Below, piece by piece: positions 24,981-35,340 of a stretch of DNA of 64,000 nucleotides; position 1 is the stretch's first letter, and each line of letters starts with the position of its first letter. Where the stretch lies: positions 36,877,765-36,941,764 of the forward strand of contig JAQNBH010000004.1 of the NCBI GenBank assembly GCA_028752905.1. Direction: 5' to 3'. The translations under genes were made by a program, and so were the position numbers. This stretch comes from Cladorhizidae sp. MBARI D1340-BT2 (Eukaryota; Porifera; Demospongiae; Poecilosclerida; Cladorhizidae). The notes below the pieces were generated by a model. It saw only the letters and a list, made by a program, of their open reading frames with translations. It searched no databases and had not been told where the DNA came from.

Positions 24981-25625
24981 GATCCTATTGGAGGATCTGA
25001 AATGATACATGCCTGAGGGATAAGAGGGAGAAAGTTGCTCAATAGCAGCAGAAGAAGTAGATGCATGTCCATTTTCATTTAAGACATCTAATGTTATTAT
25101 CTCCAGTAGCTTTGGCAATAATCTGATTAACAAGGCTGCGCTGGATGGATATGCTGTTAGTAATGTTTTCCAACTGGTTGATCACCTCCTTATCAAGTCT
25201 AGTGAAGTTACCGGTGCTCTGTAGCTGCAGAACTAGCCTGTTGATATTAACACTGAGTCTGTCATTTAATTCAAATCTGAATTGTCTATCATTCATGGTA
25301 TTGTCCTTGCTAGATGGGGTTGACTTGATTAGAGCTACCTCAGCACTGAGCTTGGAAATCTGCACAAATGCAGCTCCTCCTGCTGTAGTGAGGAGAGAAA
25401 CAGCCACTAGCAGAGCTACTAAGCAGATGCATTTTACTCCACATTTTCGGTTCTTTATAAGATCTTTCTTTTTTCTGTTTTTAACACATTTTCAATGTAG
25501 CAGGAGGATGGAATGGAGGTAGTAGTTGTGTTGTTGACTACCTCATACATAGGAGTAGTAGAATAGCAAACATTGTCCTGCATTTCATAAGTGAGGTCAC
25601 ACTCTTTAACTACATCAGTACTCAT
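24980..25625 (-). pseudogene. Fibrinogen-like type II receptor, broken N-terminal copy
   Basis: Paralogue of the intact gene at 32393-34087. The ATG at 25625 begins MSTDVVKECDLTYEMQD. A second tyrosine motif, TPMYEVV, follows. A frameshift near 25455 separates this tail from the membrane helix (KCICLVALLVAVSLLTTAGG) and stalk (LENITNSISIQRSLVNQIIA). Near 25080 the frame breaks again. The homology stops at the start of the ectodomain, SGMYHFRSSN, where Ginger-like integrase sequence takes over. The acidic middle of the tail is shorter than in the intact gene. Not functional as read. Confidence 0.8.
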
Positions 25626-26689
25626 CTTCAACTATTATAGAACAGCTAAAGAGAAAATTGTATGCACACAACAGCACTTTAATTATATCTCCAACTGACT
25701 TCCTAGAATGCCTTTCCTGAGCATTAATCAATGCCTATTAAGGGAACAAGACTGGAACAGGAAGTATTGTTGAAGTGGGGCAGCCGCACCCCATGCACTA
25801 GTCAAGGGGCACATGTGCATTGAAGACATTTTAAGGTGTTCTGGGGTAGGTCTTTGGTGTCTCAAGACCCACACTCTCCTACAGATGTGGATGATTATCT
25901 CTTTGATAGAACTCACTAGTTGATGTAACACCTACAAGTGCTATGCTTTAACACCTTGCTATACCTAGACACTAATAGCATGTATCAAGGTTACACCTTT
26001 CAATATCCAGTGACTATAATAATTTTATTTACACAGCTACCTGTGAAGTAAAACCAAACCTCCCTGGCATCAGTCCAAATAAGGTATCCATCTATTATAA
26101 AAACAATCGATTTATAACTGGAATCTCCATACAAAGACAAAATAATTTTGGAACCGAAAAAGTATTGCATGCCATATAAGATTAGGAGACATTATGATCT
26201 TGTGGGCAAACAACAGCAAGCTTGGGAGTGACCATGAGTTATGGGATATGTCTTGCTCAATGTCAAGGTCAATGGGCAGGCTCAGCAAGCATGGGATTGC
26301 ATACATATATAATAGGTTCATAGAAATAGAAATGCCTTACATAACACTGCCAATCATGTACACTTGGCTTATATTTTTACGTGATGTCTACATGTCAATA
26401 ATGCACATCTTAGTTTCTTGTGAGGAGAACTCCTTACCCACTCTTTTCTTTTTGTAACCCACCCTTCGAATACTTCCAACCCACCACCCTATACCCCTTT
26501 GTTTGCCTGGTTTATTAGTGCACCATCATGCCTATCATATAAATTGTAACAGACTGTGACCTACATCTGATAGTTATTATTAACATTGTTGTGGTATAAT
26601 TTGCTTGGTGCCCCCCCCTTGTTCAGTGTAAACGATAAAATACCATGTTTTCATTTACGAAGCAGTTCAGTTCTTTCGATAATGTATTG

Positions 26690-27420
26690 CAGGTCAAATA
26701 ACAAGTTGACTTGTTATGCTCAGCTGGTGCCAGTCATAAAGGACCACTACGATCCTATTCCATGCAACATTTCAAATATTAATAGTCAAACGAAAGTATC
26801 AGGAGAGACTCTGTCGAAGTGTGTAGCAGCATTGTGAGCTTTAGGGGAGAACTACCAGTTCAAGGACAACACTCTGAAGGAAATGTGCTATGCGATCATT
26901 TGGTTTACGGAGTCAACCATGATGGAAAACAGCAGCAGTTGTTGCCTGAAAAAGGACTTACCTTTGAAAAGCATTCCAGTTAGCCTTGGCTATTGAGTCA
27001 GCAGAAAAGGACACTCGAGCAATCAGGACAGCCAGTGTGAGGCAATCATCACCTATGGAGGTGCATCACTTCCATATTCCAAGGAGGGTTGTGAAAGCAA
27101 AGACAAATCTATACACACCTCAAAACAAATCTGTATGTTATAGTTGTGGAGAACATATGGCAAATTTCGAAATGCTAAATGTCACAATTGCAATAAAATT
27201 TGACATAATTATTGCAAGGGTATGCATGAAAAAACCAACACAGAAAGGGCATAAAGGCAGCGATCATTATTTGGAGAATGAAGTCAAAATGCAAGGACAC
27301 TCCGAAGACAGTGAACAATCTTACTCTTTATTTACCATGGATAGTAGTGAACACAAGGCATTTATGGTAGATGTTTACATTAACCATGTGCCAGTAGCAA
27401 TATAATTTGATAGTTGTGCT
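26690..27420 (+). pseudogene. Ty3/Gypsy gag-protease remnant (left arm)
   Basis: Broken plus-strand frames give a Gypsy gag pattern: LVPVIKDHYDPIPCNI and KVSGETLSKCVAAL, then after a stop a run equivalent to LKEMLCDHLVYGVN and LTFEKH, then LAIESAEKDTRAI. A zinc-knuckle start, CYSCGEHMANF, follows; a second knuckle (KCHNCNK) is in another frame. The frame from 26986 ends near YSLFTMDSSEHKAFMVDV, the usual run-up to the aspartic protease. The RT part is absent. A related inverted fragment in the right arm (51395-51880) keeps an earlier part of gag. Confidence 0.75.
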
Positions 27421-27960
27421 GCCCATGTAAAACAGCTTGGAAAAGAGAGTGGCATGCACAGTGAAGGGTTGATATTAGTGTGAACAGCTTCAAAAAGCGA
27501 GTGTCATGCATAGTGAACTGGTTTATATTAGTGTGAAAAGCTTGGAAAAGAGAGTGGCATGCTCAGTGAAGGGTTAATATTTGATTGGATTTTGTGGGAC
27601 GTTTTCCGAATAGTGTCAGTGTATTAATATAGTCAAGTTTTTGTCTGATGTGTATGGTAAAAAATATTATAGTGTGATCTGTTTGGTAAAAAGTTGAATA
27701 AGTTATTAGTGGTTAATTTTTAGTAAAGGGTCCATATTAGTGCTGACTTCTTGGTGATGGTTCAATATTTTGTGACCCTATTGTTCGAGGGTAAATATTA
27801 GAGTGATCTTTTTGGTAAAGGGGTTTACTAGTGTGAACCTTTGGTATAAGATTAATATTAGCACTTGGTTAAAGTTTCTATATTTACGTGAACTCTTGGT
27901 ATGGTGTCAGGATTTGTTGGAATGATTGGTGAAGTGTATAAATCTGTTGGTTTTGACAAG
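27421..27960. repeat. Tandem repeats: 63-bp unit, then GGTAAAG...TATTAGTGTGA minisatellite
   Basis: Three copies of a unit with AGCTTGGAAAAGAGAGTGGC and ATGCACAGTGAAGGGTT lie at 27430-27580. Degenerate units of about 35-45 bp of the form TTTGGTAAAGGGTTAATATTAGTGTGA follow to 27960. The second repeat is the inverse of the array at 41510-42110. Confidence 0.75.
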
Positions 27961-28165
27961 ATCGTTTATAAATTCTTAAGTTGACATAAGTAAATGAAAA
28001 TGACCTCAAAAATCAACTTGAGATTTACTTTCTCGACATTTCAACTAGACTTTATTCTTGGTGAAATTTAGAGCATTTTTTCGAAATATCAAGAGAATAT
28101 AATTTTATTTCAATTATTGAGAAAATTGTAAGATATTTTTATGTAAATCTTAGTTATATATTTAT

Positions 28166-28572
28166 TATTATTATTATTGTTATTGTTATTGTTATTGTTA
28201 TTATTATTGTTATTATTATTGTTATTGTTATTATTATTGTTATTATTATTGTTATTATTATTGTTATTTTTTAATTTGTTATTATTGTTATTATTATTGT
28301 TATTATTTTATTTTTATTTTATTGTTATTATTATTGTTATTATTATTGTTATTATTATTATTGTTAATGTTATTATTATTGTTATTATTATTGTTGTTAT
28401 TATTGTTATTATTATTATATTATTATTATTATTGTTATTATTGTTATTATTATTATTATTGTTATTATTGTTATTATTATTATTATTGTTATTATTGTTA
28501 TTATTGTTAATATTATTTTATTATTATTATTATTATTAATATTTTATTATTATTATTATTATTATTATTACC
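28166..28572. repeat. ATT/GTT trinucleotide microsatellite
   Basis: About 400 bp of TTATTATTG, TTATTGTTA and ATT units, continuing as ACT/ACC units to about 28640. Homopolymer-like frames through it are artefacts. The right arm lacks this block. Confidence 0.95.
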
Positions 28573-28782
28573 ACTATTACTACTGTTACTACTACTATTA
28601 TCACTACCATTATCACTACTATTAATACTATTACCAATACAAATATATACTAAAGTAGGCATCGTTGTGGCGAATCAGTATGATCATATCCTTTTTGTAT
28701 ACTCAGGCAAACTATTGAGGAGGTTCTGAGCACACATAACACTTAGGGTTCAGTTTGTCTACATGACTTCTGTATATATATA

Positions 28783-29267
28783 CTGTATTCACTCAAATAT
28801 AAGTCTCTACTTCTGTTTATTTCAGCTTAACAAGCTTGCACACTGCAAATTAGCCAAACCATTTTCTTCTGGTTTAGTAAGGCTAGAGTTAGCTGCAAGA
28901 TTTCCTTGCCTCTATTACTGTTAACGATTAGTCATGTCTGTTCAAACTCTCCTTCATCCTCCTCTTCCATTGATGCAAATAGGTCTTCTCCATCACGTTC
29001 ACACTCTTCCAACATTTGGCAAGGAGCTTCATCAATGGCTAAATCTGCTACTCTATCATGCATGAGGCAGTGAATCTCTCCATCTTCAGACCCAACCACC
29101 TTCACAGATAGAGGAAAAATTTCTTCATCAACTCATCAACTTTTATAATGTAGTAAAAAAGATTTACCATCTGCATGCTGGTGCTATATAATACATTGGA
29201 AATTTTTATAACCATTATCGAGTGAGACTTCTATTCAGAGTACAACTTCTACTTGAGTGAATACTGG
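28783..29267 (-). mobile_element. Non-autonomous Tc1/mariner (pogo/Tigger-like) element, copy 2
   Basis: Ends CTGTATTCACTCAAATA and GAGTGAATACTGG are inverted repeats like those of 1822-2190. The minus strand encodes ECERDGEDLFASMEEEDEGE, again the acidic tail of a Tigger/jerky-type transposase. It is interrupted and truncated in the right arm (51058-51390). Confidence 0.75.
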
Positions 29268-29519
29268 TTAAGGATTTCTTGTGTTAAACTGTCAGCTTAG
29301 CCAAATTCTTCATCATGTTCTATCAGTGTGTTGCAATGGATGTGGCTATCTGTGTGTGGGTGTTATTACCTAACACCAGAAGTAACCATGTTGTTATTTA
29401 CCATCTTGATTAATGAAGTTAATACACATGCTTATGCAAGATAGTTACCTGGGTTTTTTGGGGGTTACTTTGGATGAAATTAACTGATCATTTCTTGGTA
29501 AGAACAGGTGCAGTTGTTT

Positions 29520-29850
29520 GTTTATTCAACTCAGTCCACCTAAGTTGGCTTCAAAGTTTAAGTCCTCCTTAATTAAGTTCATTTCAGAGGTTCAAGTCCC
29601 TTCCTTAATTTGTGTTCAGAGCTTCAAGCTTTAAATTTGTTTCATAGCTTGAAGTCCACTTCCAAGTCTCCTTAAGGCTTTTCAGAGCTTCAAGTTAGTT
29701 TCACAGAATTAAGTTCAACTTAAGTTTGTTTCAATTTCCACGCTTATCTTCATGTCATTAAGAAGGTTATACAATCCACCCCCTCACACAAGCTGTTTTA
29801 AGGTGTGTGTGTGTGTGTGTAGGTGGAGGGGTTGGGTGGGTTACAACAAT
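29520..29850. repeat. Degenerate CTTCAAGTT tandem repeat and TG microsatellite
   Basis: About six degenerate units of 40-45 bp with TTTCAGAGCTTCAAG and CTTAATTTGTTTCA words (29540-29740), then a TG run at 29803-29820. Both recur inverted at 50480-50790 in the right arm. Confidence 0.75.
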
Positions 29851-30339
29851 AAAATTTAAAAAAATTGAAATTATTTGCTAGCAAATTTGCATTTGAATAG
29901 AATAAACTTTGAAAAGAACCTAAGGTCAAGACACGGAAACTGCTAACAAGGAAACAATATGGGCAGATGCAATGTCCTTGTCTTATGATCCATGTATATA
30001 TGCAACCTTAAATGGTTCATGTTGAGAAATCTTTTCATTTCTGCTTGAATAAGCTACTAATGAGAAGGAACTACTAGATTCATCTTGGGTTCCTTTCCAC
30101 ATCTTGAGTATTCAACACCCTCTAACTAGCCAGGACAAGGACCCAGCCCTTTCTCCGTATTCTCAGTATGGCCACTCCCCACATGATTCCTCATTCCTCA
30201 GTCAAGAAAGCACAAATGACCTAACAGGCAATCTATACAGGCATATTGATTACTACTCTGTGGAGATCATTAGATCCAGTGTGTTCAAGTTTAACAAGTG
30301 TAAAGAACAAGCCCAGTTTTGTGCACCTGGATTTAAAAC

Positions 30340-30880
30340 CTTAGTAAAGGAGATGACAATTCATTACAGATATTTGAAGTCCATTTAGTGCAGATGACTC
30401 CATAGAAAATATAATATACAAGCGGCAAAAGTTGTCTTTTAGCCACTTATTGGCTACCATATGCAAATCACATATAGGCCAGCTGCAGGCAATACCCTAT
30501 CCCCACCCTCCCTGGGTAGTATCTGTGAGTGCCCATTGAGGACAAAACTACACAGACAGGAAGAAAGGGCCAAGAGAAATATTGCAGTGTCAACCCTACT
30601 TCTGTATTAGTTTGGCTATTATGGGCATGGCATGGCTGGAGCCAATGCCAACAGGTTGAAAACTCTGCTTATGTTCTGCCCCTCATCAAGTTACCTCTAG
30701 TTACCTCTGGTTAAACTCTCCCTCGGGGCATATGTGTGAGCATCAATTGAGGATAAACAAACAAGGACAGGTCGTGCTTGGTAATCTAACTTTGGTGCTA
30801 TGTAATAATAAAAGATATTTCAAATTATCATGCACATACACTCCCCTGCTTCACACATGAAGCAGGGGAATACATTATAA
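30340..30880. repeat. Dispersed repeat, three copies in window
   Basis: This segment, from ATTACAGATATTTGAAGTCC through CAGCTGCAGGCAATACCCTA to CTTCACACATGAAGCAGGGG, occurs here, inverted in the right arm (49490-50000), and a third time in rearranged order at 57660-58030. The third copy lies outside the inverted duplication, so the unit was mobile or duplicated independently. Confidence 0.65.
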
Positions 30881-31719
30881 TTACAATAAACATATCTAGT
30901 TAGCTAGATTGAGAAGACAAAAAACTCAACAGCCATTATGTTGGCAGATAAAGGCAAAAATAGCATGTGCTTCTTTTTTAGTTAACGTAAAAAATCACAA
31001 TTCCATTTCAAAATAACAATCCTTCATTACATATATTATATATAATGCACATCTTCAGCTTTCTTAGTCCAAAAATCATCTCTACTCCTACCTGTGGCTG
31101 AAAATATGTTTTTAAACAATCTATAAAATGTATATGTTTGATTCTGAAGATTAGAGCTGTGGCAGCGTGTGCTGCAAATTTCTCAAGATTACAGGCTATT
31201 TCTGAGTTTCACTGCCTCACACCATCCTCCAATCACAAACATCCCAGAAAAGGCAGGCTCCACCAGGTGGACCACTCAATAACTAATACCTACTTTCCAT
31301 ATATAGGGCAGAGGGTAAATCGATGGGGTTGGAGAGGGAGGAGAAGTTGTATCCACGCCATTATTACCACCCACAACTCGCTGTCACTTGCGTCATTCTA
31401 AATTAAATAGTTGCATTGCTAATTTGCATTTAGGTGACAGAGTTGATATATTGTCCAACAAAAAACTTTGTTAGACTGTTTTTATTAGTACTAAAAGAGC
31501 AGTGCTTAGCCTACAGATGTGGGGACTTCTATTTGGGTGAATACAGTAAACATACAAGTGATGGAAACAAACTAAACCCTCAGTGGCCTGTGTGCTCAGA
31601 ACCTCCTCCAAAGTTTGCTTGCAAGAGAAGTATTGTTCATATTGTCATAATAGTGACTCGCGCCAACATTAGTATTTGCTACTTTTCTTCATTTCCTGGC
31701 CAGGTGCCTTGCTAATTGG

Positions 31720-32389
31720 GAATGTGACATGTCGTGGACATAAAGCTTTTCCTGCAGAGCACATATACTGATATTGATATGGTGTGTGTACTTCCAGGGT
31801 AGTGATTGAAAAGAACACCACTTTGCTTGGGTGGGCATGAGGTCAAATTGCACCAGAGTCATGGAGTTATATTATATACTGTGTGTGCATTATACACTGC
31901 ACCTGTATTTGCTGAGGTGTCACTAGAAAAGTCAAGGTTATAACCTTGGACCCTAGCACACCTGATCAAGTGATAGGGAAGGTAAACTTGATAAACCTTT
32001 GACCACTTATAGATCATAGCTCTGAAAGATGGCCAGCCCCAAATGGAGGTTGTGTCCAGTTCAACACAATGTTTGCCTCGATAGCAATGTTTATTAATCA
32101 TACAAATATAACTTAGGCATTTTTCAGGATTATAGCCATGTCAAACACAAGTCCTTCACTCTATGATACATCATCACATGCGAGAGTGATGGTGAGCACA
32201 TGTTAATAGATATTGTACATAGCTTAAGTTTTATATAGCAATTATATTATTATTATCATGCAAGTTTTATAACCTCAGATTTATTCAAATGTCAAACAGC
32301 ATATAACACTATAAGTATGGATGATCAAATAATTGATGTGTCAGTTTCTAATTTAATCTACAAATTTGTCAATTAAGTGTGTTAGGCCC
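31720..32389. other. 3' flank of the fibrinogen-like gene (left-arm-only segment)
   Basis: No other gene recognised. The part 32160-32390 is homologous to 57440-57660, so the 3' flank was copied along with the gene in that paralogue. Confidence 0.55.
32280..32285 (-). other. Candidate polyadenylation signal AATAAA
   Basis: AATAAA on the minus strand about 108 bases after the stop codon of the fibrinogen-like gene. Position and sequence fit a cleavage signal; no transcript evidence is available. Confidence 0.45.
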
Positions 32390-32392
32390 TCA

Positions 32393-34087
32393 CTACCGAA
32401 CATAAATCTCTACCACTTCAATGGCAATGTCTTCATTATCTCTAGGCTCATCACGGCATACCCTCATCTCTATATCACCAGTGGTGGGCTGTGGCAGCTG
32501 ATTGTAGAACCATGGAGGGTTGTTAAAGGAGCAGCACATGTTACTATTTTTACAGCCAAGTCCATCCCAGAGAGGTTCATCATCTTCATACAAACCGGAA
32601 CTTGAAGCAGCTGTATCACAGAAATAATCATACCCCACAAATGGTGGAATAAGAGGGCTATTGTATGATATAGCAGTGTTGATGCAGGGACATTTGGAGT
32701 TAGGACTATAGCTATCATCATTATTAGCAGCAGAAAATGTCCAGATGTGATGTCTTGGAGACCTTCCATGAGTGAGACTTACACCATCCACATAATAGGT
32801 GTCTATGTTTGTATGATTAGTCTCACGGCCACTGTTAGCTCCCCCATTAGAATTTCCAAAAGCATCTGGAGTTTCTACCTGGTAGGCTCTGATTCTTCCA
32901 CACACCTTAGAATATTCAACACCACTCACAGAGAATGTGTCTGAAGAACAATGTGGTCGATTAGAATTCTTTGTTCCACATGTACGATGTGGAGTTATCC
33001 TCAATGTGAGACTACTAGGACACATGGTAGTGTTGTCTGTCATGTCCAGTTCAGCCACTCTCATCCACCCTCCAGTGATATTACCACATGACCTGGTCAT
33101 GTCACAGTAGACATCAATAGAGGAGCCATTGGAGGATCTGACATGATACATGCCTGAGGGAGAAGAGGGAGAAACTCGCACAATAGAAGCACAAGAAGTG
33201 AAGGTACGTCCAGTTTCATTTAAGACATCCACAAGAAGAGCCTCTTGAGTTATGCTATTATCTCCAGTAGCTTTGGCAATAATCTGATCAACAAAGCCGC
33301 GCTGGATGGATATGCTGTTGGTAATGTTTTCCAACTGGTTGTTCACCTCATTATCAAAACTCTGTAGCTGCACAGCTAGCCTGCTGACATTAGCACTGAG
33401 TCTATTATTTAGTGTATCTAATACAATTTCGAATTGTGTATCAATAGTGCTCTTTAACACTTTAGTCAGCTCAGAGATGTTGATAGAGTTGTCCATGATC
33501 ATCTCCTTGCTAGGTGAGATTGACTGGAGTAGAGTTACCTCAGCACTGAGCTTGGATATCTGCACAAATGCAACAATAAAAGCTACACTTGCTGCAATGG
33601 AGAAAGCAAAAGCTATTAGCAAAACTATTATGCAGATGAGCATAATTCCACACTTTTTTGTAATTCCACACATTTTTGTCTTTGGAAGATCGCTTATCAT
33701 GCTGACTTTATCATTGGAAATCAAGGCTGAACTCTGCTGTATTTTAGGTTGAAATCCTTCTTGAATGTTGGCTCTGTTAGCTGCTGATCCATCCAGCATA
33801 GAGTACACAGGAGCTGAATTATCATCGTACACTGTAGAGTCTACAACATTTTCTGACGCTTCAGTGTTGGAATAAAGATTCTCTTCATAATTGGAAACAT
33901 CATCATTTTCTGCAATGTTTTTCTCTGGAGTGTCTCTGGATATCTTAGTCTTGTCAACTACAGCATACATAGGAGCATCATGTACTAGAGGCTTCAGAGG
34001 GATCTTTGGAGCAGAGCAGTTCCTTTTCTTGGTCTTGTCCACCACAGCATATGTGAGGTCACAATCTCCAGCTACATCACCGCTCAT
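32393..34087 (-). CDS. Type II membrane receptor with ITIM-like tail and fibrinogen-like ectodomain
   Basis: Single open frame of 564 residues. I chose the ATG at 34087 because the frame upstream starts only with TTG and two paralogues start at the same point. There is no signal peptide. Residues 1-145 form a cytosolic tail rich in tyrosine motifs: LTYAVV (Tyr13, an ITIM-like L-x-Y-x-x-V), a duplicated MYAVVDKTK (Tyr41), NYEENLY (67-72), VYDD (87) and VYSML (95). A membrane helix spans about 147-174. The stalk at 178-290 is probably coiled and has several N-glycosylation sites. The Cys-rich ectodomain (about 296-564) resembles fibrinogen-related domains, with SGMYHVRSS, VYCDM, GGWMRVAELDM, PPFVGYDYFC and NNPPWFYNQLP. 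Family members with this layout are known in sponges and cnidarians. Innate recognition or signalling is inference. Three broken paralogues lie nearby. Confidence 0.85.
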   Translation of the reverse strand: MSGDVAGDCDLTYAVVDKTKKRNCSAPKIPLKPLVHDAPMYAVVDKTKISRDTPEKNIAENDDVSNYEENLYSNTEASENVVDSTVYDDNSAPVYSMLDGSAANRANIQEGFQPKIQQSSALISNDKVSMISDLPKTKMCGITKKCGIMLICIIVLLIAFAFSIAASVAFIVAFVQISKLSAEVTLLQSISPSKEMIMDNSINISELTKVLKSTIDTQFEIVLDTLNNRLSANVSRLAVQLQSFDNEVNNQLENITNSISIQRGFVDQIIAKATGDNSITQEALLVDVLNETGRTFTSCASIVRVSPSSPSGMYHVRSSNGSSIDVYCDMTRSCGNITGGWMRVAELDMTDNTTMCPSSLTLRITPHRTCGTKNSNRPHCSSDTFSVSGVEYSKVCGRIRAYQVETPDAFGNSNGGANSGRETNHTNIDTYYVDGVSLTHGRSPRHHIWTFSAANNDDSYSPNSKCPCINTAISYNSPLIPPFVGYDYFCDTAASSSGLYEDDEPLWDGLGCKNSNMCCSFNNPPWFYNQLPQPTTGDIEMRVCRDEPRDNEDIAIEVVEIYVR

Positions 34088-35134
34088 CTTCAAACACTTT
34101 AGAGACAAGAAAGAACTGTGTAGTTACTTAGGAGCAATTTATTAAGCTAGACTCAATGTCAGACTGAATTCAGGATGGTTTCCCGAGGCTTTTATCATGT
34201 ATCAACAAAACTACAAAGGGATTTCCTTTTCCTGACAATAATTTGATCAATTAAGAATGCCTTTATGAAAGCTTAGAATTCCATGGAGTCTGAGGGAAAA
34301 GCCACTATACAGTAACTAATGGTAATACTTTTAATTGTAGGAGGTGCGTCTAATAAAAGAATCAACACTCATCTACTTGCTAACTATTATATATTAAGAA
34401 AAGGTAAGGTAACTCTTTCATTTCCTTGATTTTGTTTTTGAGTCCATATGGCTCATTTATGTAGTTCATTTTTGGCAAGCAAAGTAAGCACTCGGTAAAG
34501 AATCATTGTAGCAGATCTCTGTATCTGTGCTCTATATATATGTAGCATAAGTTCACCCATAAAATATATTAACCTTTCATCGGCTTTAAAATGTTTATGT
34601 AAACAAGGAAATGGTCATCGTAGTTAAAAATGGTCATCATAGTTAAAATGGTCGAGAGAACTGGCCAGCAGATTCAAAGATCAAGTAAAGAGAACTGGCT
34701 GTATAAAGTTGTGTAACCTTGCATTAGTTGGGCAGCATAATAATATAGAGAACACTACAACAACAACAACAAAAAACAACTATATTGGATGGATGGGCTA
34801 TAAAAGGAATGAAATGAACTATATCCATGTAGACCACATCCAGTTTGCACACCCTTTAGTAATCATTAATCTTCTTTAATGAGTACATGGTATTAAATGA
34901 CAAAATGGTAGAAATTAATTAGTGTATATAATAAAGGTTCACATCTAATAGCTGGTAGTCTAGATGCAGTCTTGCTTATTTCTTTGTTTTATATTATTTT
35001 TAACAGTTTAAAAAATGTGTGGGAGGGGGAGAGGAAAGGAAACAGGAAAATATAAATACAATATAAAATTGCAGCAGCTCTTCATTCAGATGGCGACTAC
35101 CCCAATAGTTTTAACTTTCATTTAATTACGTGCG
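34088..35134. other. 5' flank of the fibrinogen-like gene
   Basis: Upstream on the minus strand, no other gene is recognised. TTTAGAGAC lies directly before the ATG. An ACAACAACA run at 34756-34775 and GT/CA-type tracts begin near 35135. No TATA box could be assigned with confidence. Confidence 0.4.
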
Positions 35135-35340
35135 CCTCACCACACACACACACACATACTCTTCACGCACACCACATACACTCATATAAATATACATTCA
35201 CCCAGACAACATAGAGTAACAGATATACACACATACACACATAAATACAGATATGCATACACAAATCACAGTATACAAACACACACACACACACATACAT
35301 ACATACACAAACAACACACACATACATACCCACTCAAACA
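35135..35340. repeat. CA-rich microsatellite
   Basis: ACACACAC and ACATACATAC tracts spread over about 200 bp. Confidence 0.85.

Noticed and set aside
30104..30388. 94-codon frame with a near-identical partner at 49968-50255 (minus)
   Set aside because: Both lie in the inverted duplication and begin with TTG, not ATG. Most of the differences between them change amino acids (11 in the first 89 or so codons), as expected for recently copied non-coding DNA.
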